The notes: generated by a model not told the origin, from the letters alone. DNA of 64,000 nucleotides from Streptomonospora nanhaiensis (GCF_013410565.1 NZ_JACCFO010000001.1:3286001-3350000), one strand, 5' to 3'. Shown: positions 24,967 through 33,586, numbered from the stretch's first letter. A program made the numbers and translations.

Positions 24967-27369
24967 TCAGCCGCCCCCGGCCGGGTCGCCGTAGACGATC
25001 CCGCGGCCGTTGGTGCTCACGTACACCCGCCCGTAGACGTCGGGGTCGCCGGTGATGGCCGCGCCGGTCCACGCCCACCGGTGCTCGTCGTCGTTGATCC
25101 GCTGCCAGGTGGCCCCGGCGTCGTCGGAGCGGAAAATGCCGCGCACCCCGCCGATGCGGGCGCTGGTGTAGACGGCGGGGTGGTCCGCGCCCGGCGCGGC
25201 CTTGCCGAAGCCGACCGTGTCGGCCTCGTCCACGCCCGCGACCGGGGTGAACGTCGCGCCGGAGTCGGTCGAGCGCCACATGCCGTAGGCGCCGCCGGAG
25301 GTTCCGCCCGCCAGCCAGACCTCGCCCGCGCGCCCGGGGACGGCCGCGAAGCGGACGCTGCCGCCGCCCTGCGGCAGCCCGCCGGCGGCCGAGCTCCGGA
25401 ACGTCTCGCCGCCGTCGGTGCTGACGTAGAACCCGCCGTCGGCGAAGGCGTAGAACCGGTCGGGGTCGACCCGGTCGGCCTCGACCCGCGCCCCGGCCGG
25501 CACCCCGCTCGACGCGCGCCAGGACCCCGCGTAGTTGGTCGAGACCTGCACGCCGGCGCCCTCGGTGCTCCACACGACCGCCGATCCGTCGGCCGCCATG
25601 GCCACGGTGCCCGGCCCGGTGACCCCGGCGGGCTGCCGGCCGGCCCACCAGTTGGCGCCGCCGTCGGTGGACAGCGCGATGCGCGAGGTGGCGGCGTTGT
25701 CGCTGCTGCCGACCCGCACGAAGGTGTGCGGCGCCCGCTCGGCGAAGTCCAGCGAGGTGACGCTGCCGTGGAAGGGCCGGGTGTGCATCATGTCGGGGAC
25801 CTGGGTGAGGTCGTCGTGGCGGAACCCGCCGATGTCGCCCAGGGCCGAGACGAGCGGCACGCCGCCGGGCGGGGCCGCGAGGTCGTTGACGGCGGTCTCC
25901 TCGATCCCGGCGGCCTTGACCTCGATGGTGAACCGCCGGCCGGCGTCCCAGGCGGTGAGGTCGTCGGTGCCGTACAGGGTGGCGCCGGTGCCGTACATCA
26001 TGCGGTCGGAGTCGTGCGGGTCGATCTCCATGGCCTGGGTCATCCAGCCGAGCTTGGGCGAGGTGACCGGGGGCTGCGGGTTCTCCCCGAAGGTCAGCCA
26101 CGGCGCGGCGGAGACGTCCAGGTCGTAGCGGTTGATCCGCTCGGGGTAGGAGCCGTAGCGCCACGCCTGGGTCCAGGTGCCGCCGCCGTCGGTGGTGCGG
26201 TAGATCTGCACGTCGGGCCACCAGGAGATCTGGGTGCTCACCATCAGGGTCCCCGGGTTCTGCCGGTCGATGGTCAGCCCGCCGTAGCCGAAGTGGTTGT
26301 CGGGCGAGTCCGAGGGCACCGGGCTGATGTTGGTCCACTCCTCGGTGGCGAAGTCGAACCGCCACACGTCGCCGCTGCCGCCGTCGTAGGGGCCGCCGGT
26401 GTCGCTGGTGGAGATGTAGAGGCGCCCGTTCTCGTGGTCGACCACGCCCTCGATGGCCAGGTGGCCCTCGGGCTGGCCGGGCACCCGCTCCCAGGTCCGC
26501 CCGGCGTCGCCGCTGCGGTAGACGGTGTTCTCCTTGTCCATCACGCCGACGTAGACGTCGGGGGTGGGGCTGCCGGGTGAGCCGCTGCTCCGGTCGAAGG
26601 CGATCCAGCCCACGCCCTGGTTGTCGCTGGAGTAGCCGGAGCCGTCGCCCGGGTTGGCCACGTAGTCGCCGGGGTTGGGGAAGGAGGCGACCTTGGACCA
26701 CGTGGCGCCGTGGTCGGTGCTGCGCCACAGGCCGTTGCCGCCGGGGGCGCCGAGGTAGAGGACCCGGTTGTCGTTGGGGTCGACGGACAGCCGCTCCACG
26801 CCGCGGCCGGGCATGTTCCCGCCGAGCTTGAACGGCAGTTCGGTGACCTCCCAGGTCTCGCCGCGGTCGGTGGACCGCAGGACCGCGCCGTTGTCGGGGT
26901 CCCAGGAGTTGGTGTAGCCGCCCACGGCGGCGTACACCCGGTCGGGGTCGACCGGGTCGGTGGCCAGGCCGGCCACGCCGGTCCAGCCCCAGTCCTCCCA
27001 GCCGACCCAGTCCAGCAGCGGGATCCAGCGCTCGGTGTCGGGGTTCCAGCGGTAGGCGCCGCCGATGTCGGTGCGCGCGTAGATCAGGTCCGGCTCGGTC
27101 TCGTTGAAGACGATGCCCGGAACGAAGCCGCCGCCCTGGATCTGGGCGTTGCGCCAGGTGTAGCCGGTGTCGGCCAGGGCGGTACCGGGCGCGGCGGCGG
27201 TGCCCAGCGCGGTGAGCGGGGCCGCCAGCAGCAGGGCGGCGGCCGCCGAGGCGGCGCGGCGCGGGCCGGGCAGGCGGAGGCGGGCGGCGCGGAAGGCCGT
27301 GAGGGGGCGGAAAGCGCCGGATGGGGGCGGTGGCGGGCATGCGGAGGACGGGGAAGGTGCCGGTGTCAC
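24967..27369 (-). CDS. Secreted glycoside hydrolase family 74 (xyloglucanase)
   Basis: GH74 enzymes cut the glucan backbone of xyloglucan outside the cell. The 800-residue precursor has an Arg-containing signal region (GPRRAASAAAALLLAAP, possibly Tat) with cleavage near ALADTGY. Two seven-bladed propellers follow, with repeated STDRGETW-type sialidase/BNR motifs. Candidate catalytic acids are Asp101 in RTDIGGAYRW and Asp512 in SALGDIGGF. Their spacing fits the two catalytic Asp of known GH74 enzymes. There is no carbohydrate-binding module. The GTG at 27369 has GAGGAG six bases upstream. Confidence 0.9.
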   Translation of the reverse strand: MTPAPSPSSACPPPPPSGAFRPLTAFRAARLRLPGPRRAASAAAALLLAAPLTALGTAAAPGTALADTGYTWRNAQIQGGGFVPGIVFNETEPDLIYARTDIGGAYRWNPDTERWIPLLDWVGWEDWGWTGVAGLATDPVDPDRVYAAVGGYTNSWDPDNGAVLRSTDRGETWEVTELPFKLGGNMPGRGVERLSVDPNDNRVLYLGAPGGNGLWRSTDHGATWSKVASFPNPGDYVANPGDGSGYSSDNQGVGWIAFDRSSGSPGSPTPDVYVGVMDKENTVYRSGDAGRTWERVPGQPEGHLAIEGVVDHENGRLYISTSDTGGPYDGGSGDVWRFDFATEEWTNISPVPSDSPDNHFGYGGLTIDRQNPGTLMVSTQISWWPDVQIYRTTDGGGTWTQAWRYGSYPERINRYDLDVSAAPWLTFGENPQPPVTSPKLGWMTQAMEIDPHDSDRMMYGTGATLYGTDDLTAWDAGRRFTIEVKAAGIEETAVNDLAAPPGGVPLVSALGDIGGFRHDDLTQVPDMMHTRPFHGSVTSLDFAERAPHTFVRVGSSDNAATSRIALSTDGGANWWAGRQPAGVTGPGTVAMAADGSAVVWSTEGAGVQVSTNYAGSWRASSGVPAGARVEADRVDPDRFYAFADGGFYVSTDGGETFRSSAAGGLPQGGGSVRFAAVPGRAGEVWLAGGTSGGAYGMWRSTDSGATFTPVAGVDEADTVGFGKAAPGADHPAVYTSARIGGVRGIFRSDDAGATWQRINDDEHRWAWTGAAITGDPDVYGRVYVSTNGRGIVYGDPAGGG

Positions 27370-27754
27370 GTCAGGCTCCTCGGGGTGGGGGATGAGCCCG
27401 CTCGGCCGCGGCCCGCTGGCCGCGGAGACGACCACGGCGCGGCCGGGCGGACGGTGGGGGAGTCCGCCGCACGCCGGCGCGGGCGCGGTCGCGCGGTGAC
27501 GCCGTCGTCAGTGTGCGGACCGGATCCCGGGCCCGTCAACGGGGGGAGACCGGACGGATCCGGTGCGTGTTCGACACTTTCGGCGTCCTGCGACGTCAAC
27601 CCGTCGAATCGCTTCACCGCAGGACGCGAACTCTTTCCGGGCGGCCGCCCGCCCGGAGCCGGTATGGGCCCGGGGGCGCCGTCGGCGGGGGGCTCGCGCG
27701 CGCGGGCCCCGCCGCCGAGGCAGCGGCGGGTCCCGGACAAGGCGGGGGCGGGGG
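27370..27754 (-). other. Intergenic region upstream of the GH74 gene
   Basis: No gene is supported. It contains the terminator of the DUF1232 gene and the leader of the GH74 gene. A firm promoter could not be assigned. Confidence 0.4.
27683..27714 (-). terminator. Candidate terminator after the DUF1232 gene
   Basis: CGGCGGGG (27683-27690) pairs with CCCCGCCG (27707-27714) around a CG-rich loop, about 40 bases beyond the gene end on the minus strand. Confidence 0.5.
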
Positions 27755-28120
27755 TCAGTCGACCACGTGCCCCTGGACGTAGTTGTCGCGCCGCTCCCAG
27801 TGCAGGAAGCGCTCGGACTCCGCCATCAGGCTGGTGGCCAGCCAGACGGCGACGCCGACGTCGTCGGCCAGTCCGAGGAAGGGGACGAAGAGCTCCGGTA
27901 CCAGGTCGATCGGCGACGCGACGTAGACGACGCCCAGGACGTACAGCAGCAGCCGCGAGCCCGACAGGCCGTCGTAGTGGCCGCGGATGCGGGCTCCGAG
28001 CATGCGCGGAAGGGCGCTGGCGCGCTCCCACACGGTGGGCGCGCCCGGCCGGGCGCTGCCGGCCTGCTGCACGGCCTGCCAGGCCGCGGCTCCCGCGGCG
28101 GCGCGGTTGGACTTGCGCAT
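27755..28120 (-). CDS. DUF1232 (YkvA-like) membrane protein
   Basis: The 121-residue protein has the DUF1232 signature YVLGVVYVASPIDLVPELFVPFLGLADDVGV, which here forms one or two membrane helices (about residues 60-95). The family function is unknown. The ATG at 28120 has GAGGTG six bases upstream. It diverges from the lipoprotein amidase gene. Confidence 0.85.
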   Translation of the reverse strand: MRKSNRAAAGAAAWQAVQQAGSARPGAPTVWERASALPRMLGARIRGHYDGLSGSRLLLYVLGVVYVASPIDLVPELFVPFLGLADDVGVAVWLATSLMAESERFLHWERRDNYVQGHVVD

Positions 28121-28304
28121 TGTCTTCACCTCGGCATCTGAGTGGTCCGAATGCCCCGGCGGTGCGGCACGGGCCGCGCGGCCCCCGGAGCGGAACCGCT
28201 GCACTACTCAAGATATGACGCGTTCTTCCGCGAAAACGTTCCCTGAAACCGGCTAGGTTGGTCTGCGCGCCCGCATCCCCGACGCAAGGACCCCAACCGT
28301 CATC

Positions 28305-29174
28305 ATGCGCACCAGTTCCGCCCTCCCGGGGAGAACGCGGCGAATCGCCCCGTTCGCCGCGGCCGCCGTCCTCACCCTGTCCGCGTGCGCCGCCGTGTCG
28401 GGCGACACCCGGCCCGGCCCCTCGGCGGCCCCCGCACCCGGGGATCCGGCCTCTGGGCAGGACGGCCGCGGCGGCGGGGGGTCGGCCGCGGCCGAGGAGC
28501 CGGGCGGGAGCGGGCCCCTGGCGGGCATGACCGTGGTGGTCGACCCCGGCCACAACGGCGGCAACGCCGAGGCCCCGGAGGCGATCTCCGAACAGGTGCC
28601 CGCCGGCCCCGCCACCAAGGAGTGCGACACGGTGGGCGCCGAGACCGACGACGGCTACCCCGAGCACGAGTTCACCTGGGAGCTGTCCACCCTGGTGGCC
28701 GAGCGCCTGGAGGCCGACGGCGCCGAGGTCGTGCTGACCCGCGAGGACAACACGGGCGTGGGCCCGTGCGTGGACGAGCGCGCGGAGATCGGCAACGACG
28801 CCGGCGCCGACGCGGCGGTCTCCATCCACGCCGACGGCGGACCGCCCTCGGGCCGGGGCTTCCACGTCATCGCCCCGGGGGTGCTCACCGGCTACACCGA
28901 CGACATCGCCGAGCCCTCGCGCCGCCTGGCCGCCGACCTGCGCGACGCGTTCGAGGACGGCACCGGCCAGCCCCGCGCCGACTACATCGCCGAGGAGGGC
29001 CTGGACGAGCGGACCGACCTCGGCGGGCTCAACATGTCCGACGTCCCCAAGGTGTTCCTGGAGGCCGGCAACATGAGCAACCCGACCGACGCCGAGAACC
29101 TCGCCGACCCCGGGTGGCAGGCCGACGCCGCCGACGCGATCGCGGCCGGCGTCAGCCGCTTCCTGACCGGGTGA
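28305..29174 (+). CDS. Lipoprotein N-acetylmuramoyl-L-alanine amidase (Amidase_3)
   Basis: This zinc amidase cleaves the bond between MurNAc and the stem peptide. The 289-residue precursor has a lipobox LSAC (Cys near residue 28), a Gly/Ala/Pro linker, and an Amidase_3 domain from about residue 75. Zinc ligands are the His of VDPGHNGGN, the Glu of EHEFTWELS and the His of SIHADGG. The catalytic Glu is in FLEAGNMSN. It resembles mycobacterial Rv3717, with a lipid anchor instead of plain secretion. TAGGTT at 28254-28259 may be the -10. The ribosome site is weak. Confidence 0.9.
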   Translation: MRTSSALPGRTRRIAPFAAAAVLTLSACAAVSGDTRPGPSAAPAPGDPASGQDGRGGGGSAAAEEPGGSGPLAGMTVVVDPGHNGGNAEAPEAISEQVPAGPATKECDTVGAETDDGYPEHEFTWELSTLVAERLEADGAEVVLTREDNTGVGPCVDERAEIGNDAGADAAVSIHADGGPPSGRGFHVIAPGVLTGYTDDIAEPSRRLAADLRDAFEDGTGQPRADYIAEEGLDERTDLGGLNMSDVPKVFLEAGNMSNPTDAENLADPGWQADAADAIAAGVSRFLTG

Positions 29175-29229
29175 GCGGTCGGGCGGCCGGTCACCGGCCG
29201 CCCCGCCGGCGCCGCTACGATCACCCGCC

Positions 29230-29790
29230 ATGAGCCTCCTCCAGCGCATCAGGGGCGACCGCGAACTGGCCGGCCTCCTCGTCCACCCCTTCGACTTCGA
29301 CCTGGACCGGCCCTACTGGGTCGGCGAGGACGAGGAGCTGCGGTCGGGCGCCCGCAAGGAGGCCGCCGCGGGCCGGGCGTCGGGCGCCGGCTACTTCCTC
29401 TGCGGCGAGGGGGGCGAGGAGCGCCCGGTCCTGTACCTGTCGAGCGACGGCGTGACCAGCCTGGTCGCCGACAGCCTCGCCGACCTGCTGACCCTGGTGG
29501 TGGCCGCGCCGTGGTGGCCGGACTGCCTGGGCCGGTGGCGGGAGGGCGCGGCGGGCATGCGCGCGGCCCACGCCCTCCTGCGCGCCGAGGCCGTGGCGGA
29601 CGAGGTGCCCGACCTGGCCGACCACCAGGAGCGGGTGGCCGCCGCGCTGGACCTGGACCTGTCGGCCGACGTCATGGGCCGGCTGCTGGCGGCCGCCCGG
29701 CGCACCGACCCGGAGTTTGTGCTGGTCCACGCCGAAGGCCACGAACTGGAGCCGCTGGTGCCGCGCGACGCGGCGGCCGGGGCGGGCTGA
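29230..29790 (+). CDS. SMI1/KNR4 (SUKH)-like hypothetical protein
   Basis: The 186-residue acidic protein has a central pattern PVLYLSSDGVTSLVADSLADLLTLVVAAPWWPD. This resembles SUKH proteins, many of which are immunity partners of toxins. No toxin gene is adjacent. The ATG at 29230 lies eight bases after TACGAT, with no ribosome site, so the mRNA is probably leaderless. The assignment rests on pattern memory only. Confidence 0.5.
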   Translation: MSLLQRIRGDRELAGLLVHPFDFDLDRPYWVGEDEELRSGARKEAAAGRASGAGYFLCGEGGEERPVLYLSSDGVTSLVADSLADLLTLVVAAPWWPDCLGRWREGAAGMRAAHALLRAEAVADEVPDLADHQERVAAALDLDLSADVMGRLLAAARRTDPEFVLVHAEGHELEPLVPRDAAAGAG

Positions 29791-29901
29791 GGCCCGCGCG
29801 GGGGCCGCACCCCCCGGGGGCGGGCGGACCGAAAACCCTCGGCGCCAAACCTTCCGCCGATTCCCCGGCCACATCCGGTCAACTCCGGAAGAAGCAGCCC
29901 G

Positions 29902-29914
29902 TCGAACGGTTCGA
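29902..29914 (+). promoter_or_regulatory. Palindrome TCGAACGGTTCGA before the small DivIVA-repeat gene
   Basis: This 13-base palindrome with a single central base lies eight bases before GACAAT (29922-29927), which is six bases before the ATG at 29934. It would sit in the spacer region of that promoter. It resembles a LexA half-site pair but with spacing 1 instead of 4, so LexA is unlikely. Confidence 0.35.
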
Positions 29915-29933
29915 TATCCGCGACAATTGCGCG

Positions 29934-30317
29934 ATGACCGTTCCGGACGCCGACTCCCCCAATTCCCCCGATTCCCCCGATTCCCCCGGTTCCCTCACTT
30001 CCCCCGGTTCCCCGCGGCCGGGCGCGGATGGCGCGCACCCCTCCTCCGACTATCACGCAGCGCCACCATTCGCATTCACCGTCGTGTTTCGCGGATACGC
30101 GCCCGACGCGGTTGCCGAACTCCTGGAACTCGCCACCGCGGCTTTGCGCACAACCGGCGCCGGCGGTGCCGCAGCCACCGGTGAGGCAGCCGCCGAACTG
30201 CGCGAACGCCATGCCCGCCTCCCCAAGGTGCTGCGCGGCTTCCGGCCGCGCGAGGTGGACGCCGCCGTCGAGCGAATGTGCGCGGAACTGGCGCGCGGGC
30301 CCTCCGCCGCGGGCTGA
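29934..30317 (+). CDS. Small protein with two DivIVA-type repeats and an S-P-D repeat head
   Basis: The 127-residue product begins with a head of short repeats (SPNSPDSPDSPGS) encoded by near-identical nine-base units. Two segments follow, FRGYAPDAVAELLELATAAL (about residues 53-72) and LRGFRPREVDAAVERMCAEL (about 101-120). They match the RGY/F-x4-V-x3 pattern of DivIVA N-terminal modules. No coiled coil follows. The next gene carries four such modules, so this looks like a short paralogue. The ATG at 29934 may be leaderless. Function unknown; a polar or membrane-curvature role is an inference. Confidence 0.6.
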   Translation: MTVPDADSPNSPDSPDSPGSLTSPGSPRPGADGAHPSSDYHAAPPFAFTVVFRGYAPDAVAELLELATAALRTTGAGGAAATGEAAAELRERHARLPKVLRGFRPREVDAAVERMCAELARGPSAAG

Positions 30318-30447
30318 CCGCGGGCGGCCGGGAACGGCTCCCGACGCCGGGGAGGCGAAACACGATGGGCGGAAAAACCGCCGCGAAAACAACCGCCGAC
30401 CGACCCGGCCCCCGGCACGGGCACCGCTGTGTCTGCACAATGGAGCC

Positions 30448-31341
30448 ATGCCTCTGACACCGGCGGACATCCGCAACAAGCAGTTCCGAACTGTGCGCCT
30501 TCGACCGGGCTACAACGAGGACGACGTCGACACCCTCCTCGACCGGGTCGAGGCCACGCTCGCGGGCCTCCAGGGCGGCCCCCCGGCCGACCGGCCCGTC
30601 ACCGCGGAAGAGGTCGAGAACGCGCGGTTTCGCACCACGCGGCTGAGCCCCGGCTACGACGAGGACGAGGTGGACGAGTTCCTCGACGTCGTCGTGGCCG
30701 AACTGCGGGCGCGCGGGCTCGCCGCCGGCGGCGCGGCGGCCGGGGCGCCGGCCCGGCGGCCCCCGTCGCACGCGGCGCCGCGGCCACCGCAGCACGGCGC
30801 TCCTCCCCCGCCCCCGGCCGCCGGCGGGCCCCCCGCTCCGCACGGTCCGCCCGGACCCGCCGGCGGCCCCCCGCCGCCCGGCCCCCTTCCGGGCCACGCT
30901 CCCCCGCCCGTGCCGCCGGTGCCGCCGCCCGTGCCCGGCGCCCCCTACGGCCCCCCGCCCCCGCACGGCGGCCCCGCCGCACCGCCGGGTCCGCCCGGCT
31001 TCCCTCCGCCCGCCCCGGGCCCCCACCCGCACCCCGCCGCGCCGCAGACCCCCGCGGGGCAGCCCCCGCTGCGGCCCGAGGACATCCGCAACAAGCGCTT
31101 CTCCACCACCCGCCTGACCACGGGCTACAACGAGCAGGAGGTCGACGCGTTCCTCGACAGCGCCGAGATCACCCTCGACGCGCTCCAGCGCGGCCGCCCC
31201 GAGCGCGCCCTGCTCACGTCGGCGCAGGTGGACCGCGTCCAGTTCTCGACCACGCGCGCCCGCCCCGGCTACGACCCCGCCCAGGTCGACGCGTTCCTGG
31301 ACTTCCTGGCGGCCGAGTTTCGGCGCTACGAGCGCGGCTGA
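30448..31341 (+). CDS. DivIVA-domain repeat protein with long proline-rich linker
   Basis: The 297-residue protein carries four DivIVA-type modules of about 35 residues, at about 3-37, 51-87, 209-243 and 256-294. Modules are of the form DIRNKQFRTVRLRPGYNEDDVD. A roughly 110-residue linker, almost all Pro, Gly, Ala and His, separates the two pairs. This matches the actinobacterial DivIVA repeat family (TIGR03543/TIGR03544). There is no long coiled coil, unlike true DivIVA/Wag31. It may bind membrane or polar DivIVA through several weak contacts. The ATG at 30448 has GGAG close upstream. Confidence 0.85.
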   Translation: MPLTPADIRNKQFRTVRLRPGYNEDDVDTLLDRVEATLAGLQGGPPADRPVTAEEVENARFRTTRLSPGYDEDEVDEFLDVVVAELRARGLAAGGAAAGAPARRPPSHAAPRPPQHGAPPPPPAAGGPPAPHGPPGPAGGPPPPGPLPGHAPPPVPPVPPPVPGAPYGPPPPHGGPAAPPGPPGFPPPAPGPHPHPAAPQTPAGQPPLRPEDIRNKRFSTTRLTTGYNEQEVDAFLDSAEITLDALQRGRPERALLTSAQVDRVQFSTTRARPGYDPAQVDAFLDFLAAEFRRYERG

Positions 31342-31624
31342 GCCCCGGACAACCGAATCCGGGCGCGCCCGGAACACCGCGGCGCGCCCGGTCCTCCCGC
31401 GCCGACCGGCCGTCCGTTGCGTGTGCGCGGCCCGCCTGACCCGGCCGGAGACGGCGGTTTGCCCCGTCCGGACCGGAGTCGCGCGGGCCGCGCCGAAACC
31501 GCCCGCGCTGCGGACACGCCCAAATCAGTGTGATTCAAATCCGATACGCACAGTAATATGCGATAACTTGACGTAGCTCATACGTGTCGTGGAACTGGAG
31601 CGGCGGTACGGGGGAGGGGCTGGG

Positions 31625-32614
31625 ATGACATTCGCGACGACCTCCGGCGGCGATCACGACCGTCCGGGAGCACCGCGTGCGGTGCGGCGGGCCTGGAGCG
31701 CCGGCGCCCCGGCGGGCCGCGCCCGGGCGCCGCTGCCCCGGTCCGAGCACACGGCGGCCCGCTGCCGCCCGCCCCTGGCCCCGCGCCCCGGCGCCGTCTA
31801 CCCGGTCTCCGACCGCCACGCCCCGGCCGAACCCCTGCTGGTGCCGCGCCACCCCTGGGAGCTGCCGCTCGTCGTGGCCGCCGCGCTGGCGACCCTGTGC
31901 CTGCTCGGCATGGCCGTGCACACCCTGTGGACCGCCACCGAGGTCGCCCACCGCTGGTTCGGCCTGGCGGTACTGGCGGTGCCCGCGGGCTCCTGGACCG
32001 CGCGCGGCCTGCGCCACGCCGAGCAGCGGGCGGAGTCCATCCGGATCTCGCCGACCCAGTTCCCCGAGGCCTACCACGCCGTGCAGCGGCTGAGCGCCCG
32101 CATGGGCCTGGGCTTCGTGCCCGACGCCTACGTCGCGCTGGGCAGCGGCGCGCCGCACGCCACGCCCGGCGGCCACGGCACCCGCCGCTACCTCGTGATC
32201 TCCAGCGACCTGTTCGAGGTCGGCGGCCGGCTGCGCGACCCCGACGGCTTCCGGTTCCTCGTGGCCCACCAGCTCGGCCACATCGCGGCCGGGCACACGT
32301 CGTTCCCGCTGCGCGCCGCCACGTCGCTGGGGCGGCTGCTGCCGGTGCTCGGCCCGGCGCTGGCGCGCGCCATGGAGTACACGGCCGACAACCACGCCCA
32401 CGCCCACTGCCCCGAGGGCGCCCACGCCATCCGGCTCCTGGCCGGGGGCAAGTACCTCTACCCCGAGGTCAACCTCAGCGAGATGGCCGAGCGGGGGCGC
32501 ACCGACCGCGGGCCGTTCCTGTTCCTCTACACACTGCTGTCGAGCCGGCCGGCCAACACCCGCCGCATGGCGGCGCTGCGCGACCGCGACCGCCCCGGCC
32601 GGGTGTTCCTCTAG
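31625..32614 (+). CDS. M48-like membrane protein lacking the catalytic glutamate
   Basis: The 329-residue protein has a basic, disordered N-terminus, two membrane helices (about residues 78-102 and 110-128), then an M48-type domain. The zinc motif reads HQLGH (residues 215-219) instead of HExxH: codon CAG at 32270-32272 encodes Gln where the general base Glu is expected. The third ligand region EYTAD (251-255) and the surrounding AAGHTSF are intact. It is probably a pseudoprotease or a zinc-binding sensor. The ATG at 31625 has GGAGG upstream. Confidence 0.75.
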   Translation: MTFATTSGGDHDRPGAPRAVRRAWSAGAPAGRARAPLPRSEHTAARCRPPLAPRPGAVYPVSDRHAPAEPLLVPRHPWELPLVVAAALATLCLLGMAVHTLWTATEVAHRWFGLAVLAVPAGSWTARGLRHAEQRAESIRISPTQFPEAYHAVQRLSARMGLGFVPDAYVALGSGAPHATPGGHGTRRYLVISSDLFEVGGRLRDPDGFRFLVAHQLGHIAAGHTSFPLRAATSLGRLLPVLGPALARAMEYTADNHAHAHCPEGAHAIRLLAGGKYLYPEVNLSEMAERGRTDRGPFLFLYTLLSSRPANTRRMAALRDRDRPGRVFL

Positions 32615-32667
32615 GGCGGGCTCGGCGAGGCCGCGCGCGTCGGCGGTCCTGCGCGCCCGCGCCCCGC

Positions 32668-33303
32668 CTATCCGGCGGTCTCGGGCGGCCGCAGGCCCGC
32701 GAGGAAGAGGTCGGCGAAGTAGGCGCCCACGGCGGCGCCGCTCAGCTCGCCGTCAGGGCGGTACCAGGTGCTGAGGTGGTGCACGGCGCCGAAGAACTGG
32801 GTGACGGCGATGTCGGCGGGGACGTCGGTGCGGAAGGCGCCGGAGCGCTGACCCTCCTCGATCATGCCCCGGAAGCGCTCGTGGTAGGCGCGGCGCTCCT
32901 TGCGGACGGCGGCCAGCTTGTCCTCGGGCAGCATGTGCAGCGACCGGAAGAAGATCCGGGTGTCGTCGAGGTTGTCCACGGTGGTGTGGACGACGTCGGC
33001 GGCGGCGGCGTGCAGCCGCTCCCCGATGGGGCCCTCGGCGGCGGCGAACCCCGCCAGCCGCTCCGTCTGCATCGCCAGCACGCGCTGGTAGACGGCGTAG
33101 AGCAGGTCGTCCTTTGACGCGAAGTAGTGGTACATCGCGCCCTTGGTGACCCCGGCGGCCGCCACCAGCTCCTGCACCGAGGTCCGCTCGAAGCCGCGTT
33201 CGGCGAACAGCCGCGTGGCCACCGAGAGCAGGCGGTCGGGGACCGGGAGCGCGCGGTCGGGGGCGGTGTCGGCCCGTCCGCCGCCTGCCGTGTGGTCGTC
33301 CAT
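32668..33303 (-). CDS. TetR/AcrR family regulator
   Basis: The 211-residue protein has a typical TetR helix-turn-helix (about residues 25-70, FERTSVQELVAAAGVTKGAMYHYFASKDDLL) and a helical ligand domain. The C-terminal pattern resembles regulators of fatty-acid or acyl-CoA genes, but the ligand is unknown. The ATG at 33303 has GGGGA upstream. A palindrome-like site lies just before its promoter, suggesting autoregulation. No obvious target gene is adjacent. Confidence 0.88.
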   Translation of the reverse strand: MDDHTAGGGRADTAPDRALPVPDRLLSVATRLFAERGFERTSVQELVAAAGVTKGAMYHYFASKDDLLYAVYQRVLAMQTERLAGFAAAEGPIGERLHAAAADVVHTTVDNLDDTRIFFRSLHMLPEDKLAAVRKERRAYHERFRGMIEEGQRSGAFRTDVPADIAVTQFFGAVHHLSTWYRPDGELSGAAVGAYFADLFLAGLRPPETAG

Positions 33304-33341
33304 GGTGAATCCCCGTTCCCCCGTGCCGTCGCGCCGCCTCC

Positions 33342-33366
33342 AGCATAGGCATACCAATCGGTCGGT
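33342..33366 (-). promoter_or_regulatory. TetR gene promoter with candidate operator
   Basis: On the minus strand, TATGCT (33347-33342) is a likely -10. ACCGACCGATTGGT (33366-33353) lies just upstream and is self-complementary at 10 of 14 positions, a form often bound by TetR proteins of acyl-CoA metabolism. It would cover the -35 and spacer. Confidence 0.5.
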
Positions 33367-33586
33367 CGCTCCCGGGCGGGCCCGCCTCCCCTCGGCGGCG
33401 CGGGACGCGGTGCGACACGCCCGTCCGCCGCCGGGCCCCCACCCCTCCCCTGTGCCCCGCGTTTCCGCAGGCCGCAGTGGAAACGGCGCCGGCAACCCGG
33501 GCGACACGCGCCCGCGAGCGCGCCGCCGCGCCGGCGGCGCACCCCTAGGGTGGGGCCGGACGACATTGGGCGAATCCGATGGGAAA

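Noticed and set aside
29230-29790. Toxin-immunity locus around the SUKH-like gene
   Set aside because: No polymorphic toxin or secretion gene lies next to it.
31358-31373. 16-base palindrome TCCGGGCGCGCCCGGA
   Set aside because: It has no loop and is made of C/G runs that arise easily at this GC level; left out as a terminator or operator.
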